From: an uncultured Sphingobacteriales bacterium
GTDB lineage: Bacteria; Bacteroidota; Bacteroidia; Chitinophagales; Chitinophagaceae
Direction of reading: 5' to 3'
Assembly: GCA_937871285.1 (NCBI GenBank)
Contig: CALMQS010000080.1
Location: 1-49,489, forward strand
DNA: 49,489 nt
Below are positions 43,655 to 49,489 of the stretch, one piece after another. How positions within the stretch are numbered: position 1 is the stretch's first letter; the number at the start of each line of letters is the position of its first letter. The notes under the pieces are model-generated. The model saw only the letters and a list, made by a program, of their open reading frames with translations. It made no database searches and was not told the DNA's origin. The position numbers were made by a program, and so were the translations under genes.

Positions 43655-45598
43655 ATGAACAAGATCATCAGAAACATATTATTGCTCTGCATCTTCGCCT
43701 GCACATCTGTGTTTGCGCAGCAGGGGCCGGATCAAAGCCCATGGCATGGCTTTGTTAAACACAGTTTTATTTTTGAGGGAAGGCAGGCGCGTATTGTGGC
43801 GCCGCAACAGGCTTTGCCGGGAAACCCGTGGGTATGGCGTGCCTATTTCCCCGACTGGCATACCGATATGGACAGCATTCTTTTAGCACGTGGCTTCCAT
43901 ATCGCGTATGTTGATTGTGGTGATATGTTTGGCAGTGCGGAAGCCATGCAGGTATGGGATAAATTTTACGATTATCTTATACGCGAAAAACGTTTTGCAG
44001 AAAAGCCGGCATTGGAAGGCGTAAGCCGCGGCGGACTGTATGTATATGCATGGGCTAAACGGAATCCAGGTAAGGTGAGCTGTATTTATGCCGAAGCACC
44101 TGTATTAGACATTAAGAGTTGGCCCGGTGGCAAGGGAAAGGGAAGGGGCAGCGATGCCGACTGGAAAAAACTATTCAAAGCATATCATTATACAGAAGAG
44201 CAGGCTATGGCTTTTGCCGATAACCCGGTTGATCACTTAGAAACACTGGCCGCGTTTAAAGTGCCTGTTGTGCACGTGGTATGTGAAAGAGACAGCATTG
44301 TGCCACTGGCTGAAAATACAGCAATACTGGAAAAGAATTACAAAAAGTATGGAGGCAAAATTCGCGTGGATTATATGACGGAAGGTGTAAATGATGTGGG
44401 ACATCATTTTACGATTAAAGATCCGGAACAATATGCGGATTTTATTTTCAATCATACGATCCCTTTAAAGCAAACGCTTACTAATGAAAAATTTGTGCAT
44501 AGCTATGGCAGCCTGAACAATACGTTTTACCAGGTTAAAGAAAAAAAGGAGCTGACCGTTGCTTTCCTGGGTGGCTCCATAACACAAAACCCCGGCTGGA
44601 AGGATAAGACAGCCCAATACCTGCAGGAAGCTTATCCTCAAACAACCTTTCATTTTATATATGCGGGCATTGCATCTTTGGGAAGCGTACCGCATGCTTT
44701 TCGTTTGCAAACAGATGTTTTAAGTAAGAGAAAAGTTGACCTTTTGTTTGTAGAAGCGGCGGTAAACGATTTGGCCAATCAAACCCCTGTAGCACAACAG
44801 CAAAAAGCAATGGAAGGCATAATCAGGCATGCGCTTACGGCTAATCCTTACATGAATATTGTATTGATGGCTTTTGCAGACGAAGACAAGATCAGGGACT
44901 ATGAAAGTGGCAAAACACCTGCAGAAGTAGCTTTACACGACCAGGTGGCAAAGCATTATCGGCTTTCTTTTCTTAACCTTGCACAGGAAGTGCAGCAGCG
45001 GATTGCTAATAAAGAGTTTACATGGAAGGATGATTTTAAAGATCTGCATCCTTCTCCTTTTGGACAGGAAATTTATTTTCAAACCATTAAAACACTTTTA
45101 AAAAAGGCAGGCGCGGAGTATAAAGAAGAAGGATTAACACCTGTAAAACTTCCGGTTGCCCAATATAAATCAGCTTATGATAATGGAAGATATGTAAGTG
45201 TAGACAAAGCCACTGTGCTGAAGGGGTTTTCCGTTACCCCGGGCTGGCAGCCCAAAGACGAGGTGGGAACAAGAGCAGGATTTGTGAATGTGCCTGTGCT
45301 TGAAGCGGGCCACCCCGGTGCTTCTTTTAGCTTTACCTTTACAGGAAATGCGGCGGGTATTGCCATTGTGGCCGGGCCGGATGCGGGAATGATAAAATAT
45401 ACAGTGGATGGAAAGCCGGCCAAAACCATTGATATGTACACACAGTGGAGCGGGGGATTGCATTTGCCCTGGTATTTGGTTCTGGCTGATGGTTTGCCTC
45501 GCGGTAAACATGTATTGAAGGTGGAGATCATTGCTCAAAAGAACAAAGATTCAAAAGGGAATGCCTGTCGCGTTGTACATTTTTTGGTGAATAAGTAA
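43655..45598 (+). CDS. Alpha/beta-hydrolase plus SGNH esterase fusion
   Basis: A 647-residue secreted protein (signal to VFAQ). Residues ~30-270 are an alpha/beta hydrolase with nucleophile S124 in EGVSRGG, acid D213 in ERDSIVPL and His in DVGHHFTI (250/251). Residues ~280-490 are an SGNH domain with S308 in FLGGSITQNPGW, N371 in AAVNDLAN and the terminal Asp-His in DLHPSPFGQ. A C-terminal beta-domain (about 500-647) resembles a carbohydrate-binding or auxiliary module (GFVNVPVLEAGHPGASFSFT). Two serine esterases in one chain suggest deacylation of a multiply substituted glycan. It follows the low-complexity spacer after GH31. Confidence 0.85.
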   Translation: MNKIIRNILLLCIFACTSVFAQQGPDQSPWHGFVKHSFIFEGRQARIVAPQQALPGNPWVWRAYFPDWHTDMDSILLARGFHIAYVDCGDMFGSAEAMQVWDKFYDYLIREKRFAEKPALEGVSRGGLYVYAWAKRNPGKVSCIYAEAPVLDIKSWPGGKGKGRGSDADWKKLFKAYHYTEEQAMAFADNPVDHLETLAAFKVPVVHVVCERDSIVPLAENTAILEKNYKKYGGKIRVDYMTEGVNDVGHHFTIKDPEQYADFIFNHTIPLKQTLTNEKFVHSYGSLNNTFYQVKEKKELTVAFLGGSITQNPGWKDKTAQYLQEAYPQTTFHFIYAGIASLGSVPHAFRLQTDVLSKRKVDLLFVEAAVNDLANQTPVAQQQKAMEGIIRHALTANPYMNIVLMAFADEDKIRDYESGKTPAEVALHDQVAKHYRLSFLNLAQEVQQRIANKEFTWKDDFKDLHPSPFGQEIYFQTIKTLLKKAGAEYKEEGLTPVKLPVAQYKSAYDNGRYVSVDKATVLKGFSVTPGWQPKDEVGTRAGFVNVPVLEAGHPGASFSFTFTGNAAGIAIVAGPDAGMIKYTVDGKPAKTIDMYTQWSGGLHLPWYLVLADGLPRGKHVLKVEIIAQKNKDSKGNACRVVHFLVNK

Positions 45599-45651
45599 AA
45601 GACGGGTGGGGCAGGCCAATAGTGAACAGAACGTTGAAGCGTGCGACGCCC

Positions 45652-45673
45652 GCCCGTGCCGGTACGGACGGGC
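45652..45673. repeat. GC-rich hairpin upstream of the oxidoreductase gene
   Basis: GCCCGT (45652-45657) pairs with ACGGGC (45668-45673), with an inner CCG/CGG pair and a GTA loop after one bulged G. It lies 54 bp after the esterase stop and could terminate it; no T-run is directly adjacent. Confidence 0.45.
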
Positions 45674-45794
45674 AACTGGGTTTAATAGTAGTACTGAAAC
45701 CGGGCTCATAAAAAAATACAGTACAAATGCTGTTCAGATTAAGAAATTAAAAAACAGGGTCAGTTATTTTTACAAAATAAATATCATTTCATTT

Positions 45795-46880
45795 ATGGTT
45801 AACAGCACAAAAAACATACGCGTATTAGTAGTTGGTTGCGGCAATATGGGAAGCTCTCATGCAACTGCTTATCACCATCTTGATGGTTTTGAAATTTGCG
45901 GGCTGGTTTCAGGGGGGAGCACTAAAGAAATATTGAATGAGAAATTAGGTGGCGGCTATGACCTGTATAACGATTTTGACCTGGCCATGGAAGCTACAAA
46001 GCCTGATGCGGTATGCATATCTACCTATCCCGATACGCATGAACGTTTTGCTATAAAAGCAATGGAAAGCGGCTGCCATGTTTTTGTTGAAAAACCTATA
46101 GCCGATTCAGTTGCTGCCGCGGAACGCGTGGCGGAAGTTGCCCGCAAAACGGGAAAGAAATTAGTAGTGGGTTATATCCTGCGGCATCACCCATCGTGGG
46201 AACGTTTTATTAAAGAAGCGCATAAGCTGGGTAAGCCGTTGGCCATACGGATGAACCTGAACCAGCAAAGCAGCGGAAAAATGTGGACGTTGCACCGCAA
46301 TCTTATGAAATCATTGAGCCCTATTGTTGACTGCGGTGTGCATTATATTGATGTGATGTGCCAGATGACCCGCTCAAAACCGGTGCAGGTATATGCTATA
46401 GGAGCGCGGCTAACCGAAGAAATTCCGGCAGGAAATTATAATTACGGTCAGCTACAGATCCGTTTTGAAGACGGATCGGTAGGATGGTATGAAGCAGGGT
46501 GGGGCCCCATGATCAGTGAAACGGCTTTTTTTGTAAAAGATGTAATTGGTCCGAAAGGCTCGGTATCCATTGTTGCCAAAACAGCGGGAGGAAGCGGTAA
46601 ATCCGATTCTATTGATGCGCATACCAAAACGGAATCGTTGCTGGTGCATCATGCAGAATTAGACGCGGATGAAAAATTCGCAAAGGAAGATGAATGGATC
46701 AACTTAGAAGATGAGCCCGGCCACCAGGAATTGTGCGACCGCGAACAACTTTATTTTCAGAAAGCTATAAATGAAAACATTGATCTCACCGATCATATTG
46801 AAGATGCCGTGAACAGCCTGCGTATTGCCTTTGCCTGCGATGAATCGGTACATACCGGCAAGGTGGTAGCGTTGACCTAA
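45795..46880 (+). CDS. Gfo/Idh/MocA-family oxidoreductase
   Basis: About 361 residues, cytoplasmic; MVNSTKNIRVLVVGCGNMG begins the Rossmann fold (GCGNMG fits GxGxxG). The conserved EKP is present (HVFVEKPIADSVAAAER), and the C-terminal alpha/beta domain has the catalytic-type DCGVHYIDVMCQM His-Asp motif. NAD(P)-dependent oxidation of sugars or inositol-like rings, often at C3, is typical. A longer frame reaches back to 45606 but includes a repeat hairpin and no good start. It could feed the 3-keto route with the DUF1080 protein; the substrate is unknown. Confidence 0.92.
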   Translation: MVNSTKNIRVLVVGCGNMGSSHATAYHHLDGFEICGLVSGGSTKEILNEKLGGGYDLYNDFDLAMEATKPDAVCISTYPDTHERFAIKAMESGCHVFVEKPIADSVAAAERVAEVARKTGKKLVVGYILRHHPSWERFIKEAHKLGKPLAIRMNLNQQSSGKMWTLHRNLMKSLSPIVDCGVHYIDVMCQMTRSKPVQVYAIGARLTEEIPAGNYNYGQLQIRFEDGSVGWYEAGWGPMISETAFFVKDVIGPKGSVSIVAKTAGGSGKSDSIDAHTKTESLLVHHAELDADEKFAKEDEWINLEDEPGHQELCDREQLYFQKAINENIDLTDHIEDAVNSLRIAFACDESVHTGKVVALT

Positions 46881-46885
46881 GATAG

Positions 46886-46897
46886 CGTGCATGCACG
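46886..46897. repeat. Twelve-bp palindrome CGTGCATGCACG
   Basis: A perfect palindrome 5 bp after the oxidoreductase stop; its ATGCACGAA core also occurs in the arm of the long inverted repeat at 10994. It may be a small operator or terminator-like element. Confidence 0.5.
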
Positions 46898-47103
46898 AAA
46901 TAGAATATTTTGGGATTACGATGTTTTGATTACAGTAAGAGATTACTTTTAAAAGTTTGTGCATCGTTTCTGAAAATAGAAAAAGGATTGATTTGAAGTT
47001 AGCGTGTTGAATGAGATGCCTGCAATAGACTTCCTGCTGCTGAAATCACAGTAGTACAAAAGTCGCATCAGGGAACAAGCACGAAAACGGGCAGTAATCC
47101 CTG

Positions 47104-47124
47104 CCAGCCGGCAGGCTGGGTTTT
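47104..47124 (+). terminator. Terminator-like GC hairpin before the PNGase F gene
   Basis: CCAGCC (47104-47109) pairs with GGCTGG (47114-47119), loop GGCA, followed by GTTTTC. An alternative stem CTGCC/GGCAG overlaps it. It lies in the 298-bp gap between the oxidoreductase and the PNGase gene; the rest of that gap shows nothing else clear apart from the palindrome at 46886 and an A-rich end before the start. Confidence 0.4.
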
Positions 47125-47178
47125 CGTGTGCCTTTTTTTGTTTCTTTTTTGGGCAAGCAAAAAAAAGAAAAAAATAAT

Positions 47179-49107
47179 ATGAAAACAATTCTATTATCCC
47201 TTGCACTTATATTTTGCAGCATTCCCCTGCTCTGGTCAAAAACAGGAGACACTATACGCGTTGTTTCACACAACCAGACTATAGTGGTTACTGACCCGGC
47301 TACAGGTGTGAAAGCCTACCGGCAGTGGGCGGTATTTCCTTCGGCAAAAGTGCCGGTACGCAAAATTAACCTGCTGGTTACTTTCGGCTGCCCCGATTCG
47401 CTGCGTTGTGCCGACTGGGATTACTTAGATCATATTTATATCCGCAGAAAAGGAGGGGTTAACAGCCCGTCTGTAGATTATCCTGTTGGAAGAATGCTTA
47501 CACCTTACGGCGGGGCGTTTGGGCAGGACTGGAGCTTTGACTGGAAATCGGACATTACCGATTTTAGCTTGTTGCTGAGAGACAGCGTTGAAATTGAATA
47601 CGAGCATACGGGTTATGAACCGAATGACGACAGGGGCTGGAAGATTACCATAACCTTTGAGATCATTGAAGGAAAACCGGTGCTGGAACCCGTTTCTATT
47701 CTTAAATTATATGATGGCAGCTTTCCTTACGGCGACAGTACGCAACATATTGAGGAAAACTTAAAGCCGGTTTCTTTTGTTGCCGCAAAAAATGCACAGC
47801 ATGCCCGTATCCTTATTTTTCAAACAGGGCATGGTATGGATGCCAATGGTTGCGGCGAGTTTTGCAGCCGCTACCGCGAACTGTGGTTCGACGGGAAAAT
47901 GATAGACAAAAGGAATATCTGGAAAAAATGTGGCGATAATCCTTTATACCCGCAGGCGGGCACCTGGCTCATAGACCGTGCCTACTGGTGCCCCGGTTAC
48001 CTGCAGCAGCCCGATGTATTTGATCTGCCTGTTACTAACGGCGTGGAACATACGATAGATATGAATATGGAACCCTATGTTACTGCCAACCCCAGCGCCA
48101 ATGAACGCATCAGCGCCTATCTTATTCAATATAAAAAGCCGGCGGCGCAGCATGATGTGGCCATTGAAGATATTGTGGTACCCACCGGTTCAAAAACGCA
48201 TCTTCGTAAAAACCCCTCCTGTGTTAATCCCGTAATTGTGATCCGGAACATGGGCAGCAAGCCGCTTACGCAATGTGTAATTGAATATGGTACCACGGGT
48301 TTTAACAAGCGGAGATACGTATGGAAGGGCAACCTGTTGTTTAACCGGCAAACTGAAATTGAGCTTCCCGGCACAATACCTGGCAATGCAGGGGAAAACA
48401 TTTTCACCGTATCGCTTACTGCACCCAATGAAAAAAAAGACGCTAACAGCAGCGATAATACCATGCATACCGTATATACAAAAGCAGCTGTGCATGGCAG
48501 TGCGCTGGTATTTCATTTACGCACCAATAACCAGCCGCAGCAAAACGGGTATATTGTACGCAGCAGTGATGGTAAAACAATGTATGAAAGAGCTTTGGGT
48601 ACCTTAGAAGCGGAAACCGATTACAGGGATACGCTTCATTTGGCACCGGGATGTTATGAACTGGTATTAAAAGATACGGCAGATAACGGGCTGGAATTCT
48701 GGTTCAATACCCGTGGGGGAAGGGGGTTTGCCAGGCTATTGAATATTAAAGGACAATTGCTTAAACATTTTGATTCCGATTTTGGAAGTGAGATCTATTA
48801 TAGCTTTGAAGTATCGGCCGATACCACGGCGCTTGCTTTACCGGATGCCCTGCCCGCTGTTGGCGTATTTCCAACGCGTACAAGCGGTAAAACCACGATG
48901 GATTATTTTAGCAATAGTCCGCAAAAAGTAACGGTACAATTAGTTGCTGATCCTGGTGGCCAGGTAATAGAAGAACATATATACGAACAACTGAAAGAAG
49001 GTGTATTTACTTACGATCTGTCGTACCGTCCGGCACAACGTTATTATTTAAAGGTATATGTTGGCGGGAAGCTGGTTTTTAATAAAAGGGTAAGGGTAGG
49101 AGGGTAG
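47179..49107 (+). CDS. PNGase F-like peptide-N-glycosidase
   Basis: About 642 residues, MKTILLSLALIF opening a signal peptide. Residues ~55-330 match peptide-N4-(N-acetyl-beta-glucosaminyl)asparagine amidase F: D81 in RCADWDYLDHIYIR corresponds to PNGase F Asp60, E227 in GCGEFCSRYRELW to Glu206 in GCAEWC, and TWLIDRAYWCPG parallels the NWAPDRAGWCPG segment. Glu142 may stand for Glu118. Such enzymes release whole N-glycans from Asn by amidase action. About 300 further residues form beta domains, ending in a sorting-like tail (VGVFPTRTSGKTTMDYFSN to YLKVYVGGKLVFNKRVRV) compatible with T9SS export. It is the last gene of the plus-strand run. Confidence 0.9.
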   Translation: MKTILLSLALIFCSIPLLWSKTGDTIRVVSHNQTIVVTDPATGVKAYRQWAVFPSAKVPVRKINLLVTFGCPDSLRCADWDYLDHIYIRRKGGVNSPSVDYPVGRMLTPYGGAFGQDWSFDWKSDITDFSLLLRDSVEIEYEHTGYEPNDDRGWKITITFEIIEGKPVLEPVSILKLYDGSFPYGDSTQHIEENLKPVSFVAAKNAQHARILIFQTGHGMDANGCGEFCSRYRELWFDGKMIDKRNIWKKCGDNPLYPQAGTWLIDRAYWCPGYLQQPDVFDLPVTNGVEHTIDMNMEPYVTANPSANERISAYLIQYKKPAAQHDVAIEDIVVPTGSKTHLRKNPSCVNPVIVIRNMGSKPLTQCVIEYGTTGFNKRRYVWKGNLLFNRQTEIELPGTIPGNAGENIFTVSLTAPNEKKDANSSDNTMHTVYTKAAVHGSALVFHLRTNNQPQQNGYIVRSSDGKTMYERALGTLEAETDYRDTLHLAPGCYELVLKDTADNGLEFWFNTRGGRGFARLLNIKGQLLKHFDSDFGSEIYYSFEVSADTTALALPDALPAVGVFPTRTSGKTTMDYFSNSPQKVTVQLVADPGGQVIEEHIYEQLKEGVFTYDLSYRPAQRYYLKVYVGGKLVFNKRVRVGG

Positions 49108-49118
49108 GGGGTAAAAAA

Positions 49119-49158
49119 GTAAGATAGTAAGATAGTAAGATGGTAAGATGGTAAGAGA
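49119..49158. repeat. Five tandem copies of an 8-bp unit
   Basis: GTAAGATA repeated as GTAAGATA, GTAAGATA, GTAAGATG, GTAAGATG, GTAAGAGA, immediately after the PNGase gene. A simple-sequence array likely to vary in copy number; no known function. Confidence 0.75.
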
Positions 49159-49280
49159 AGCAACCACTGTAGAAATTTTTCAGGAAGAATTCAGTCTCTT
49201 TTGGGAATTGATTATCATTTCCATTACCTTTGCCACCCTTTCTGCATTTGCCCTGGCGGCGGTGGCAGGAAAAGAAAGTT

Positions 49281-49301
49281 CGGGAGGTAGTTCAGCCCGG
49301 T
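49281..49301 (+). repeat. Partial duplicate of the tRNA-Pro 5' half
   Basis: Bases 49281-49301 (CGGGAGGTAGTTCAGCCCGG then T) are identical to the first 21 bases of the tRNA-Pro at 49383, and the flanking AGTT matches. The anticodon and 3' half are missing, so it is a pseudo-tRNA fragment, 102 bp from the intact gene. Confidence 0.85.
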
Positions 49302-49344
49302 CGTAGAAAATCATTGCGACGAAACGAGTAATAGATTTTCGAAG

Positions 49345-49364
49345 ATCCCGCCTCGGGGCGGGAT
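49345..49364. repeat. Perfect 8-bp-stem hairpin between the tRNA fragment and tRNA-Pro
   Basis: ATCCCGCC (49345-49352), loop TCGG, GGCGGGAT (49357-49364). It may be a REP-like element or a small terminator; it also pairs with an upstream GAAAATC/GATTTTC inverted repeat (49306-49340). Confidence 0.65.
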
Positions 49365-49382
49365 AGAATAAAGAGAACAGTT

Positions 49383-49456
49383 CGGGAGGTAGTTCAGCCC
49401 GGTAGAATACGTGGTTTGGGACCACGGGGTCGCAGGTTCGAATCCTGTCCTCCCGA
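49383..49456 (+). tRNA. tRNA-Pro (anticodon TGG)
   Basis: A 74-nt cloverleaf: acceptor CGGGAGG (49383-49389) pairs with CCTCCCG (49449-49455), discriminator A at 49456. Anticodon stem CGTGG/CCACG encloses TTTGGGA, whose middle is TGG (49417-49419). The T arm has GCAGG-TTCGAAT-CCTGT. The CCA end is not encoded. A fragment of its 5' half is duplicated at 49281. Confidence 0.97.
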
Positions 49457-49489
49457 CAGATAATTTCCGCAAATTCAATGCTGTGTTGG

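Noticed and set aside
45606..45794. 63-codon N-terminal extension of the Gfo/Idh/MocA gene
   Set aside because: Passes through a GC-rich repeat hairpin; the Rossmann fold begins just after the ATG at 45795.
37920..49107. Canonical SusC/SusD polysaccharide utilisation locus
   Set aside because: No TonB-dependent receptor or SusD-like lipoprotein is encoded anywhere in the window.
49281..49403. attL/attR of an integrated element at tRNA-Pro
   Set aside because: The two repeats are only 102 bp apart, at the 5' rather than 3' end of the tRNA, with no integrase in view.
49180..49425. 81-aa minus-strand open frame with AELPPEL twice
   Set aside because: It runs antisense through the tRNA-Pro and its duplicated fragment; the repeated peptide comes from the duplicated tRNA half.

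Overview
The window looks like a chromosome segment from a Bacteroidota bacterium, most likely a Chitinophagaceae-type soil or rhizosphere glycan degrader. Support comes from a Por/T9SS-type C-terminal sorting domain, a TamB gene followed by a lipoprotein TamA variant (TamL type), a TPR-containing LytS-like kinase with a LytTR regulator, TAnnTTTG-like promoter boxes, few Shine-Dalgarno sequences, and AT-rich 'word-like' repeats between genes. The family-level placement is an inference from gene content. No rRNA, CRISPR array, transposase or phage gene was seen, and there is one tRNA (Pro, TGG) at the right end.

Layout. 0.3-4.4 kb: an AT-rich orphan membrane-anchored protein, then housekeeping genes (NUDIX hydrolase, pyrE, a periplasmic HMA protein, a metal-type kdsA). 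4.6-10.9 kb: a catabolic cassette with a divergent AraC regulator, a sodium:solute symporter resembling sialic-acid transporters, a DHDPS/NAL-family aldolase, a BNR (sialidase-like) lipoprotein and a polytopic membrane protein of unknown family. 11.1-13.5 kb: a TonB-like protein and folC. 13.5-16.9 kb (minus strand): an apparent operon of an unknown protein, a small Cys-rich lipoprotein and a T9SS-secreted protein with three NDEC repeats. 17.1-19.9 kb: a LytTR regulator and TPR histidine kinase joined by an ATGA overlap. 20.1-26.6 kb: a DUF1624/HGSNAT-like membrane acyltransferase, a GH28-like protein, DUF3817, a flavodoxin-domain protein, a YjbR-like protein and a second BNR-type secreted protein. 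26.7-34.1 kb: tamL and tamB. 34.6-37.8 kb: a DUF1080 protein, a small hypothetical protein, a GH20-like protein and a DinB-like protein whose 3' end is repeated downstream as a decaying tandem array.

37.9-49.1 kb, all plus strand: sulfatase, double-SGNH esterase, GH31, alpha/beta-hydrolase-SGNH fusion, Gfo/Idh/MocA oxidoreductase and a PNGase F homologue with key catalytic residues retained. With the GH20-like protein and the sialidase-like/lyase/symporter cassette, these genes could release N-glycans, remove sulfate and acyl groups, trim sugars and import an acidic sugar. There is no SusC/SusD pair in the window, so this is not a canonical PUL; the joint role is an inference. The most unusual items are the transporter-lyase-BNR-membrane protein cassette, the PNGase F/esterase/sulfatase run, and the DinB 3'-end repeat array.
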